Part shown: positions 1 through 6,657 of the stretch, piece by piece
How positions within the stretch are numbered: position 1 is the first letter of the stretch
Layout of the letters: each line of letters starts with the position of its first letter
Virus record (IMG/VR): IMGVR_UViG_3300042988_000799
Coordinates: 1 to 26,756 of that record
DNA from: a virus
DNA length: 26,756 nucleotides
Reading direction: 5' to 3' (one strand)
Notes under the pieces: model-generated
The model's input: the letters and a program-made list of their open reading frames with translations, nothing else
What the model was told of the DNA's origin: nothing
The model's database searches: none
Position numbers and translations under genes: made by a program

Positions 1-11
1 CTCGAATGAGA

Positions 12-38
12 GAAAACACCCCCAGGGGGGTCGTTTTC
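12..38. terminator. Terminator-like hairpin upstream of the terminase operon
   Basis: GAAAACA (12-18) pairs with T31 and GTTTTC (33-38), and CCCC (19-22) pairs with GGGG (27-30). The result is an 11-bp stem with one bulged C at 32 and a 4-nt loop. The A-tract on the left arm and T-tract on the right arm are typical of an intrinsic terminator that could work in either direction. It would insulate the terminase operon from upstream transcription. It could instead be part of a packaging site, because it lies just before the small terminase gene. Confidence 0.5.
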
Positions 39-70
39 CGAGTTCCGCCAGGTCGGTTCCCCCAGAGGGG

Positions 71-99
71 TTGCAAGGCACATAGTGAAGTGCTAGTAT
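71..99 (+). promoter_or_regulatory. Candidate promoter for the terminase operon
   Basis: TTGCAA (71-76, four of six matches to TTGACA) is followed after 17 nt by TAGTAT (94-99, four of six matches to TATAAT). TG at 91-92 gives an extended -10. Transcription would start near 106, just before the ribosome binding site AGGAAGG (108-114). The spacing is right, but each box is only a partial match. Confidence 0.45.
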
Positions 100-125
100 C
101 GGACTATAGGAAGGCGGTGGCTACG

Positions 126-824
126 GTGTCCCAAGGACGAAAGAAGGCTCCCCAAAAGAGGAAGAAATCGAAGAAACGGGTAAAACAGACCAAAACCGGT
201 CTGAACCAGGCGCATCCGGTCCTGATCGCCCCGGAACAGGTTGAAAGAGGCGCAGAAGCCACGGTTTCCGCGAATCGGGGGCGCAGCGCGGCCACTCTGG
301 CCGCCATCGTCGACGGCGGTCTGAAGAAGTTCTCCAGGACGGAGATCGAGTTCCGGCAGCGAGCGGAGGAGGCGATCCGCTCCAACTCCAAGGCGTATCT
401 GATGCATCCCGAGGTGCAGGAAGACCCCGTCGCCAATGCGAAGTTCGAGGAACTGTGCCTCCTCTACTCGAACAACCCCTATGTGGACCGGATGGACTCC
501 GACCTCATGAACCAGTACTGCCTCATGTGGCGGGACATGGCGAAGCTGCGCAAGCTGCAGACGGGCATCGAGGACTATGCGGAGATGGCGTCGAACGGTC
601 TGTTGCTCGTCGGGCAGGACCAGCGCCCTCTGGAGCCGGATGAGTTCAACACGTTCCTCGAGCGAGCGAACGACATCGGCAAGTCCATCCGCGCCCTCCG
701 GCAGCAGATGGTCCCGATCATGGACCGGTTGCTGCTGACGCCGACGAGCCGGATCAAGGCGGTTCCGAAGACGCCGCCGAAGGAGAAGCCGAAAATCGCG
801 GATGGGGAGGATCTGTTCACATGA
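126..824 (+). CDS. Terminase small subunit (P27-like)
   Basis: Probable small terminase subunit, which recognises phage DNA and recruits the large subunit for packaging. The first 60 residues are Lys/Arg-rich. The middle is helical with a WRDMAKLRKLQ stretch. The end has LLLTPTSRIKAVPK, which resembles the conserved 'LGLTP-SR' tail of P27-family small terminases. The predicted length is 232 aa from a GTG at 126 behind AGGAAGG (108-114). The frame stays open back to position 6, but that extension crosses the terminator hairpin and promoter and reads as non-native sequence. The last bases overlap the next gene (ATGA). The large subunit lies 2 kb downstream instead of directly next door. Assignment rests on the C-terminal motif and position, so the family is likely but not certain. 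Confidence 0.75.
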   Translation: MSQGRKKAPQKRKKSKKRVKQTKTGLNQAHPVLIAPEQVERGAEATVSANRGRSAATLAAIVDGGLKKFSRTEIEFRQRAEEAIRSNSKAYLMHPEVQEDPVANAKFEELCLLYSNNPYVDRMDSDLMNQYCLMWRDMAKLRKLQTGIEDYAEMASNGLLLVGQDQRPLEPDEFNTFLERANDIGKSIRALRQQMVPIMDRLLLTPTSRIKAVPKTPPKEKPKIADGEDLFT

Positions 825-985
825 CAACGGAACAAGCCAAAGACCTCGAACAAAAGATGCGCAGTTTCGCATCGGCGGTACTTCAAGGGAAACACCCGAT
901 TTATATCGATCGCCAAGCCACTCCGGAGCAGACGCTGGTGCTTCCGGAGATTCTCAAGTTGTTGTTCCCTGGAAGTGTGGGGTGA
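821..985 (+). CDS. Small hypothetical protein (54 aa)
   Basis: This short gene starts at an ATG that overlaps the terminase small-subunit stop by four bases (ATGA). GGGGAGG (804-810) sits 10 nt upstream, so translation is probably coupled. The product begins MTTEQAKDLEQKMRSF, is polar and helical, and ends in a hydrophobic stretch (ILKLLFPG). I do not recognise a domain. It is the first of seven small genes between the two terminase genes. Its opening sequence catgacaacg is repeated at the start of the next gene. Coding status is supported by the overlap, the ribosome binding site and tight packing. Confidence 0.65.
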   Translation: MTTEQAKDLEQKMRSFASAVLQGKHPIYIDRQATPEQTLVLPEILKLLFPGSVG

Positions 986-992
986 AGAAGAC

Positions 993-1367
993 ATGACAAC
1001 GATTCACAGGGTGGTTCTTTCCTACGACATCAGAGACGCGACCTGCGAGGTCAAGGTGGAGAAGATCGAGGTTCGCGAGACGCCGGCCATGTACATCTGG
1101 GAGCCGTCCAGCTACAACTTGCGCCGGCTCACCCGTGCCATGGTCGAAGAGGCCGTGATCGAGTCCATGATATCCGAGGCGGGGTGGTACAAGGGCTGCG
1201 GGACCTGGAGGGCATACTGCCTACCGAATGACACCGAGAAGGTCGTTGCCCAGATGAAGCAGAAGGCGCTTCTGTTGGTGACCACCGGCCTCCAGTATGC
1301 GCAGAAGGCGTACGACCTCGTTTTGGAGAAGCTTGATCCCTGCGGACTGGTGGTGTATGAGTCATGA
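993..1367 (+). CDS. Hypothetical protein (124 aa)
   Basis: The protein is unrecognised. The start is the ATG at 993, seven bases after the previous stop, behind a weak purine-rich site (GAAGAAG). The N-terminal part alternates charged and hydrophobic residues as in beta strands (VVLSYDIRD, EVKVEKIEV). The second half is helical and ends in VVYES. The protein has four cysteines but no CxxC pair. The stop overlaps the next ATG by four bases. The frame can be extended slightly upstream to 975, but that would overlap the previous gene without a better ribosome binding site. Confidence 0.7.
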   Translation: MTTIHRVVLSYDIRDATCEVKVEKIEVRETPAMYIWEPSSYNLRRLTRAMVEEAVIESMISEAGWYKGCGTWRAYCLPNDTEKVVAQMKQKALLLVTTGLQYAQKAYDLVLEKLDPCGLVVYES

Positions 1368-1579
1368 AGACGAAGACGGTCATCACCTCGACTCCCGAGC
1401 TGGAGTATGAGTATACCTTCAAGAACTCAAGGATCCGAAACTGCCGTATGTGTCCATTCGGTTCTCGTGATCCGATGTCATGGATCACGCAGACGGTCAA
1501 TTGCGACCGTCTGGACCGGTCCACGCGCGAGACGCGCCGCCGACCGAGTTGGTGTCCGATCGTGGAGGTGAAGAAATGA
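1364..1579 (+). CDS. Small four-cysteine protein, putative zinc binding (71 aa)
   Basis: A small basic protein with cysteines at about residues 27, 30, 47 and 64, arranged as RNCRMCPF, NCDRL and PSWCPI. This C-x2-C plus two later cysteines, with the ending R-P-x-WCPI, resembles small phage proteins of unknown function that I recall from Gram-positive phages. The spacing fits one structural zinc site, which is inference. Both ends are coupled: the ATG overlaps the previous stop, and its own stop overlaps the next ATG. No enzymatic function can be assigned. Confidence 0.7.
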   Translation: MKTKTVITSTPELEYEYTFKNSRIRNCRMCPFGSRDPMSWITQTVNCDRLDRSTRETRRRPSWCPIVEVKK

Positions 1580-2001
1580 GCAGGATGGAACTCAAGGACG
1601 CGATCGACGGGATGATGGTAGGCGTTGAGATATGCGCAAGTCTGAATAGTCCGACGCTCAACAAGGCGGCGAAAATGGTCATCGAAGCCGCGAAGCAATG
1701 GGATGATCAATGGCTGCCGGCCATCAAGCCGGGGGACAAGGTCTACTGGCTGCACGGGCTGAAGATCTACCGAGGCACGGTGGTCCGGTACTCGTGGTGC
1801 GAGGGGCAGGGCGCGATGTATCTGGAGCTGAACGCGCCGACCTTCCGAGTCAACCGCACTCCGACGGTCCACTACACGAGCTGCTACAGGAACCGGTCCG
1901 CGGCCGAGGAGTACGTCGAGTATCTCAAGAAGCAGGGGAAGACCTGGCCGATGCATTGCGACACCTGCAAGTTGAACGAGATGCGGAAGGAGAAGACATG
2001 A
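1576..2001 (+). CDS. Hypothetical protein with SH3-like stretch and CxxC tail (141 aa)
   Basis: The start is the ATG at 1576, overlapping the previous stop, with GGAGG about 8 nt upstream (1564-1568). The first 45 residues are helical. Residues 51-72 (KPGDKVYWLHG...RGTVV) look like the first strands of a small SH3-like barrel, in which PGD-V is a common turn. The C-terminus has a CxxC pair (C128, C131) in HCDTC and ends EKT. I cannot name the family. The longer reading that starts near 1480 lies inside the previous gene and is not used. The last codons form the junction motif AAGGAGAAGACATGA shared with another gene boundary downstream. Confidence 0.7.
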   Translation: MSRMELKDAIDGMMVGVEICASLNSPTLNKAAKMVIEAAKQWDDQWLPAIKPGDKVYWLHGLKIYRGTVVRYSWCEGQGAMYLELNAPTFRVNRTPTVHYTSCYRNRSAAEEYVEYLKKQGKTWPMHCDTCKLNEMRKEKT

Positions 2002-2282
2002 GCGACAATCAGATGACCCTGCAACAAGCAATCAAGGTTGTAAAGAATATGACTGGCCCTGTAATGGGATCGCGATACTGTGACGAGTATAATTCTGCTC
2101 TAAATCTTGTCCTCTCTGCCGCAGAGAAGCAGATGGAGATAGAGGGATGGGCAAAGACGCCAAGTGGAATATGGAACGATTATACGGCGGCCGGATATGC
2201 CAACGCACAGTTTGACGTAATGCAAATTATAGAAGGGTCCGCCTATCGCAAGGCAAAGGCAAGGGAGGCGTCTAATGGCTGA
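1998..2282 (+). CDS. Hypothetical protein from AT-richer gene (94 aa)
   Basis: The start at 1998 overlaps the previous stop and is preceded by AAGGAG. The product begins MSDNQMTLQQAIKVV and is a mostly helical soluble protein with one cysteine. It is not recognised. Base use differs from the neighbours: codons such as aat, tat, att, gta and aaa are common, while almost all surrounding genes favour G or C in the third position. This suggests recent acquisition from a lower-GC source. The end overlaps the next gene by eight bases. Confidence 0.7.
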   Translation: MSDNQMTLQQAIKVVKNMTGPVMGSRYCDEYNSALNLVLSAAEKQMEIEGWAKTPSGIWNDYTAAGYANAQFDVMQIIEGSAYRKAKAREASNG

Positions 2283-2448
2283 GAAGGAACGGTGCGACTT
2301 CTGCGGAGAGCCACACAAATGGGTTTCGCTTGGGACGGCCTATCACGGCCCGTACTGCGAGGGGTGTTTGAGAATGTCCCGATTCTACGACCTGGAAGCG
2401 CTTCACGAGATTCGAGACCGCAAGCGCAAGGCGAAGGAGAAGACATGA
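2275..2448 (+). CDS. Small double-CxxC zinc-finger-like protein (57 aa)
   Basis: A short gene in a different frame from the long open frame that covers the same bases. The ATG at 2275 is preceded by GGGAGG (2263-2268), a good ribosome binding site. The product has two Cys pairs, C7-x2-C10 (RCDFCGE) and C28-x2-C31 (YCEGCLR), separated by 17 residues. This is the layout of a single four-cysteine zinc finger. A basic helix (RDRKRKAKEKT) follows. Such small treble-clef or ribbon proteins may bind nucleic acid or a protein partner. The stop overlaps the next ATG through the repeated junction AAGGAGAAGACATGA (2434-2448). Confidence 0.75.
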   Translation: MAEKERCDFCGEPHKWVSLGTAYHGPYCEGCLRMSRFYDLEALHEIRDRKRKAKEKT

Positions 2449-2591
2449 TCGGGAACGAGCAGGAGACTCCGAGGTCGTTCGTATTGGTGGTGTGGATCCT
2501 TTCGCTGGTGGGGCTGGGGACGCTGATCGTGGGCGCGGCGAAGCTGGGGGATCTGATCGGCGCGTTCATCCGCGGCCTGATCATCGGGTGA
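2445..2591 (+). CDS. Small single-pass membrane protein (48 aa)
   Basis: The start at 2445 overlaps the previous stop and uses AAGGAG (2434-2439). After about ten polar residues there is a strong hydrophobic segment (FVLVVWILSLVGLGTLIVGA), then a second weakly hydrophobic glycine-rich stretch to the end. It is probably a small inner-membrane peptide. It could be holin-like, but it lies far from the lysis cassette at 20705-22523, so this is only a possibility. The longer upstream reading from 2292 overlaps the zinc-finger gene in another frame and lacks a ribosome binding site. Confidence 0.6.
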   Translation: MIGNEQETPRSFVLVVWILSLVGLGTLIVGAAKLGDLIGAFIRGLIIG

Positions 2592-2601
2592 GGAGAGAGA
2601 A

Positions 2602-2829
2602 ATGAAAGAGCGGGAGCAGGATCCGGTTGATGAGATCATGGAGAAGGCCGAGAAGTGGGACGCGCTGGTGTGGCTAATCGGGCAGGATCTGCGGTGGTTC
2701 GTTTGGCTCCCACCCGAAGAGGGGAAGCCTGTACAATGCTCAGTCTGCAAAGACAATAGCACAGAGCATAGCGTCCACAACATCGATGCCGTACTCGACG
2801 TCTTTCGCAAGGCGCAGGAGAAGCCATGA
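2602..2829 (+). CDS. Small protein with C-x2-C/H-x2-H arrangement (75 aa)
   Basis: A 75-residue protein starting at 2602 behind AGGAGAGAG. The first half is an acidic helix followed by a tryptophan-rich segment (LRWFVWLPP). It then has C46-x2-C49 and H56-x2-H59 in CSVCKDNSTEHSVH. That order of two cysteines and two histidines could hold a zinc ion, although the six-residue loop is short for a classical C2H2 finger. The C-terminus is helical. The stop overlaps the large terminase start (ATGA). The family is unknown. Confidence 0.7.
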   Translation: MKEREQDPVDEIMEKAEKWDALVWLIGQDLRWFVWLPPEEGKPVQCSVCKDNSTEHSVHNIDAVLDVFRKAQEKP

Positions 2830-4616
2830 AGCTGGATCCACGGCATCCGGTGCATGGGTACGCCGCAGCGCACCAGAACGATTCGGCGATGTGCCTGTCC
2901 GAGCGCCTCGCTTGCAAGCGCCATGTCCAGGACCTGTCGCGGATCGGGGACACCGACTTCCCCTATGTCTTCGATGACACGCGCATGGAGCGGATCTACG
3001 ACTGGTTCGAGAAGGTGTGCCAGCACACGCGCGGACCGCTCGTCGGGCAGCACATCCACCTCCTGGACTGGCAGAAGTTCCAGATGGGATGCATCGCCGG
3101 TTGGGTCCACAAGGACTCCGGCGCACGACGGTTCCGCAAGGTGTTCGATCTCCGCGCCCGTGGCAACGCGAAGTCATCGGAGGCGTCGGGTCTCGCGCTC
3201 TACGGGATGTGCGGGGATGTCTGGTATCCGCCGAACCACCCAGAGTCGAAGATATTCGAGTCCTCGCCGGAGGTCGAGTGCGCGGCCGTGGACCGTGGCC
3301 AGGCGAAGCGCGTCTGGGGAGATGCCAAGGAGATGGCGCTGCGCAGCCCGCTCATCCTCAAGCACCTCGATGTCAAGGAGACCTATGTCAAGCACAAGAC
3401 CCGGGGCGGGTGGATGAGGGCGTTGTCGCGGGACACGAAGAACAAGGACTCCGGCGCTCCGACGATGGTCATCCTGGACGAGTACCACGCGCACCCGACG
3501 TCCATCATCCACGACACCCTGTGGAACTCGTTCGGCAAGCGCACACAGGCGCTCATGGTCATCATCAGCACGGCCGGCGGGTCTGCGGACACCTCGCCCT
3601 GCTACCGCGAGTACGAGCTATGCAAGTTCATCCTCGAGGTCTGCGCCGGTGCGCAACAGGATCCGGCCGCGCGGCGGAAGTTCGACACCTACTTCGTCAT
3701 GATCCGAGAGCTGGAGAAGGATGACGATGTCCACGACGAGAGGATCTGGCTCAAGGCGAACCCGATCCTCCGCGTCGAGAACGCATACTCGAAGGAGCTG
3801 CGCGACCAGATCCGGTCGGAGCATGACGCCGCCTATTCCATGAACGACACGATCGCCATCCGCGAGTGGCTCACGAAGCGCACGAACCAATGGCAGCGCC
3901 TGTCCGACGCATACTACTTCGAGCGGTGCGTGGAGGCGTGGGAGGAGTGCCGCATGGAGCCGGAGGAGCTGGATGTCCTCATCCGTGGCACGGACGCGCT
4001 CGTGGGCATCGATTTGTCGAAGCGGATCGACTTGACCGCATCCGTGCTGGCCATCGCGCTCGAGGACGGCAGGATCGCCGTCCGCGCGTTCGGGTTCATG
4101 CCGAAGAACACCCTCGCCTACCACGAGAAGATGGACAAGATCCCGTACTCCGAGTGGGCCGCGCAGGGATGGCTCGTGGTCACGGACGGCGATGTCACCG
4201 ACTACGACTGGGTGCAGACATACACCGAGCGCGAGGCCGAGAGGTGTATGCTGCGCATCCTGGAGTGGTGCATGGATCCTGCGAACGCCGTGCCGTTCGC
4301 GGTGGCGATCACGCGCAAGTACGGGCAGGATGCGGCCATCGACGTCCGGCAGGGGACGATGAGCCTCAACGCCCCGACCAAGCTCTTCCGCGAACTGGTG
4401 CTGCAGCGCAGGGTGGTCCATGACGGGAACCCCCTGCTCCTGGCGCACCTCATGAACGCCGTGGAGTTCAAGGACGACAAGGAGAACATCCGGCTCACAA
4501 AGAAGACCAAGGACTCGGTGCAGCGCATCGACCTCGCGGCCGCGACGATGAACGCCATGGCTCGGATTCAAGTCCGGGACAAGGAAACCACGGACATGGA
4601 CGACCTCTTTTTCTGA
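2826..4616 (+). CDS. terL: Terminase large subunit (Terminase_1-like)
   Basis: This is the ATPase and nuclease of the DNA-packaging motor. It docks on the portal, drives DNA into the prohead and cuts concatemers. Visible motifs are a variant Walker A (ARGNAKSS, residues 111-118) and Walker B with catalytic glutamate (MVILDEYH, 214-221). A coupling motif (VIISTAGG, near 245-252) follows. The nuclease domain opens with GIDLSKRIDLTA (394-405), whose first aspartate is a likely metal ligand. The length of 596 aa is slightly above the usual 500-570. The start overlaps the previous gene and is preceded by AGGAGAAG. After the stop there is a regulatory region rather than a coupled portal gene. Confidence 0.97.
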   Translation: MKLDPRHPVHGYAAAHQNDSAMCLSERLACKRHVQDLSRIGDTDFPYVFDDTRMERIYDWFEKVCQHTRGPLVGQHIHLLDWQKFQMGCIAGWVHKDSGARRFRKVFDLRARGNAKSSEASGLALYGMCGDVWYPPNHPESKIFESSPEVECAAVDRGQAKRVWGDAKEMALRSPLILKHLDVKETYVKHKTRGGWMRALSRDTKNKDSGAPTMVILDEYHAHPTSIIHDTLWNSFGKRTQALMVIISTAGGSADTSPCYREYELCKFILEVCAGAQQDPAARRKFDTYFVMIRELEKDDDVHDERIWLKANPILRVENAYSKELRDQIRSEHDAAYSMNDTIAIREWLTKRTNQWQRLSDAYYFERCVEAWEECRMEPEELDVLIRGTDALVGIDLSKRIDLTASVLAIALEDGRIAVRAFGFMPKNTLAYHEKMDKIPYSEWAAQGWLVVTDGDVTDYDWVQTYTEREAERCMLRILEWCMDPANAVPFAVAITRKYGQDAAIDVRQGTMSLNAPTKLFRELVLQRRVVHDGNPLLLAHLMNAVEFKDDKENIRLTKKTKDSVQRIDLAAATMNAMARIQVRDKETTDMDDLFF

Positions 4617-4642
4617 CACTTGACAAACGCGCCTAGCCTGTA

Positions 4643-4668
4643 ATGACATCGTGATATAATGGTGTCAT
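4643..4668 (+). promoter_or_regulatory. Extended -10 promoter enclosed in a dyad (portal/head operon)
   Basis: TGA then TATAAT (4652-4660) is a perfect extended -10 in a GC-rich genome. It is flanked by inverted arms ATGACATC (4643-4650) and GGTGTCAT (4661-4668), matching at seven of eight positions. The arrangement resembles an operator overlapping a promoter, so a dimeric regulator could block or activate initiation. TTGACA occurs at 4620-4625, but 29 nt away, too far for a normal -35. The ribosome binding site AGGAGG (4671-4676) for the portal follows directly. Confidence 0.55.
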
Positions 4669-4685
4669 ATAGGAGGGCGTTGCCT

Positions 4686-6011
4686 GTGCAGTTGCGTATG
4701 TTCGGCAGAACCTTGAGCATCACAACCCGCGGCATCAATGCGGACGATTGGATGAAGGGTATCCAGTCGGCGAACGCATCCTCCAACGGCGTCATCACGA
4801 ACATCATCGATGCGTACGGCATCGCGACCGTCATGCGCTGCGTGGACCTCATCTCCAACTCCATGGGGTCGATCGGTCTGGACTTGTTCGAGAAGAAGGA
4901 AGACGGGATGTACCCCGCCGAGAACAACGACCTCTACGACCTGATCACCATCGCGCCGAACCCCGAGACCACCAGCTTCGACTTCATCTCGTTCTTGGTG
5001 GTGGAGATCCTGCTCACCAAGGCCGGAGTCATCTGGATCGAACGCGCCGCAAGTGGCAAGGTCGAGGCGCTCTGGAACCTTCCGTCCTGCTACTGCTCCG
5101 ACATCGTCCGCAACACCCAGACCGGAGAGCGGTACATCACCTTCTCCGGAGACTGGCGTGGGAAGTCCATCACGAAGACCATCTACGACAAGGACATGAT
5201 TTGGATTCCGGGCCGGCGCATCAGCAACCCCGACAAGGCGGTCGATGTCATCTCCCTCGCGGCGCGGTCGCTCGGCCTCACGAGCAAGCTGGACCTCTTC
5301 GCCACGAACTACTTCGACTCCGGCACGAACCCCTCCGGCATCCTCACCTACGACGGCAACCCCCGCGACGAGGTCTTCAAGGAGATGATCGCGCGGTTCC
5401 GGCAGGAGTACTCCGGCGCGAAGAACCAGAACAAGGTCATGGGCCTCACCAGCAAGATGAAGTTCGAGACCCTGGACAAGCGCGAACCGGACAAGGCCCA
5501 GGCGCTGGAGAGCCGGAAGTTCCAGGTCAGCGAGATCTGCCGGATCTTCGGCGTACCACCCCACCTCGTATTCGAGATGGAACGCGCGACCTACTCCAAC
5601 ACCGAGCAGCTCAATGTCGAGTTCGTCCAGTACGGGCTTGACCCCGTGTGCGCGAAGATCGAACAGGCGATGGCGCTCGGCCTCTTCTCGCGTCCGCAGC
5701 GTCGGAGGTTCAACCTCCGGTTCCAGACCATCCGGTTGATCCAAGGCGACATCAAGACGCGCGTGGAGTTCTACTCGCTGATGCGCAACGGCGGTATCAT
5801 GAATGCCGACGAGATCCGCGCTCGTGAGAACCTCCCGAGGATCAAGGGTGGAGACGGACAGGAATACCTGATCAACGGCGCGATGATCCCGCTGAAATAC
5901 GCGAAGGAGAACCGCCCGAAGAACTCATTACCGCAGAAAGGAGGTGCGCCCAATGGAGATCCTAACGGAAAACAAGACCCGAAGCCAGATCCCGCCGCCC
6001 CAGCAAAGTGA
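4686..6011 (+). CDS. Portal protein (HK97 family)
   Basis: The dodecameric portal ring at one head vertex is the channel for DNA and the docking site for terminase and connectors. The sequence is typical of HK97-type portals. It has an early helix MRCVDLISNSMGSIGLDLFEK, then LLTKAGVIWIE, the conserved stretch around TNYFDSGTNPSGIL, and a C-terminal half with EICRIFGVPPHL and the NTEQLNVEFVQYGLDPVCAKIEQ-type helix. The length is about 441 aa. I place the start at GTG 4686, nine bases after AGGAGG (4671-4676). An in-frame ATG at 4659 lies upstream of that site and inside the promoter dyad. The last 59 bases overlap the protease gene in another frame. Confidence 0.97.
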   Translation: MQLRMFGRTLSITTRGINADDWMKGIQSANASSNGVITNIIDAYGIATVMRCVDLISNSMGSIGLDLFEKKEDGMYPAENNDLYDLITIAPNPETTSFDFISFLVVEILLTKAGVIWIERAASGKVEALWNLPSCYCSDIVRNTQTGERYITFSGDWRGKSITKTIYDKDMIWIPGRRISNPDKAVDVISLAARSLGLTSKLDLFATNYFDSGTNPSGILTYDGNPRDEVFKEMIARFRQEYSGAKNQNKVMGLTSKMKFETLDKREPDKAQALESRKFQVSEICRIFGVPPHLVFEMERATYSNTEQLNVEFVQYGLDPVCAKIEQAMALGLFSRPQRRRFNLRFQTIRLIQGDIKTRVEFYSLMRNGGIMNADEIRARENLPRIKGGDGQEYLINGAMIPLKYAKENRPKNSLPQKGGAPNGDPNGKQDPKPDPAAPAK

Positions 6012-6639
6012 ACTCGAGTACCGCTCGTTCACTTTCGAGGTCCGCGAGGCCGGAGGCGATGGACCGGACAAGCCCATGATGCTCGAGGGCCATGCCGCCG
6101 TCTTCAACCAGCCGGTGCGCATCTATAGCGACCTCGAGGAAGAGATCGAACCGGGCGCGTTCTCCGCGACCCTGGCCAACGACCAGGCGTACATGGCGTG
6201 GAACCACAACCCCGACATCATCCTGTGCGGTACGCCGAACGGCAGCCTCCAGCTCAGCGAGGATCCGACCGGACTGAAGTTCACGGCCACGCTCGTGAAC
6301 ACGCACGAGGCGCGTGACAAGTACGAACTGGTGCGCAGCGGTGTGATCAACAAGATGTCGTTCGGGTTCATCATCCGCAAGCAGGAGTGGGACGAGAGCG
6401 ACCCGCTCGTCACCAGACGCAAGATCAAGGAATGTCGGTTGCTGGAAGTCAGTCCAGTACCGTTTCCGGCATACGATGGGACTTCCGTGGGCGCTCGGGC
6501 CATGGCGGAACTCGCACAGTACCGGTCCAGCAGGGTTCCACCTGCCGACCCGATGCCTGTGGAGGACGCGAAGGACGAGAAGCTGGCGGAACAGAGGCGC
6601 GAGATCCAGCGCAGACGCAGAATGCTCTTGGCAGAGTAG
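5953..6639 (+). CDS. Prohead protease (HK97 family)
   Basis: A serine protease that is packaged in the prohead and cleaves the scaffold-like N-terminus of the capsid protein during maturation. The sequence shows the family blocks: FTFEVRE, GHAAVFNQP, EEEIEPGAF, then WNHNP with the likely catalytic His85, and NKMSFGF with the likely nucleophile Ser136. RLLEVSPVPFPAY follows, a hallmark of this family. The start is ATG 5953, eight bases after AAAGGAGG (5937-5944). A GTG at 5944 is in frame but overlaps that site. It is 228 aa, a usual size. The C-terminus is basic, as in a scaffold-binding tail. It overlaps the portal gene end. Confidence 0.95.
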   Translation: MEILTENKTRSQIPPPQQSELEYRSFTFEVREAGGDGPDKPMMLEGHAAVFNQPVRIYSDLEEEIEPGAFSATLANDQAYMAWNHNPDIILCGTPNGSLQLSEDPTGLKFTATLVNTHEARDKYELVRSGVINKMSFGFIIRKQEWDESDPLVTRRKIKECRLLEVSPVPFPAYDGTSVGARAMAELAQYRSSRVPPADPMPVEDAKDEKLAEQRREIQRRRRMLLAE

Positions 6640-6657
6640 ACGAAGGAGGAACGAACC

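Noticed and set aside
6-125. N-terminal extension of the small terminase gene
   Set aside because: The frame is open to position 6, but this segment holds a terminator-like hairpin and a promoter. The GTG at 126 has a ribosome binding site.
2088-2093. TATAAT inside the AT-richer small gene
   Set aside because: No -35 or extended -10 is present, and such a string is expected by chance in lower-GC coding DNA.
2292-2444. Upstream extension of the small membrane protein
   Set aside because: It overlaps the double-CxxC gene in another frame, which has a better ribosome binding site and coupled ends.
2445-2591. Small membrane protein as the phage holin
   Set aside because: It lies between terminase genes. 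A clear LLH holin is present next to the endolysin at 21161-21583.
4620-4625. TTGACA as -35 of the portal promoter
   Set aside because: It is 29 nt from the TATAAT at 4655. No TATAAT-like box lies at the normal 16-18 nt distance.
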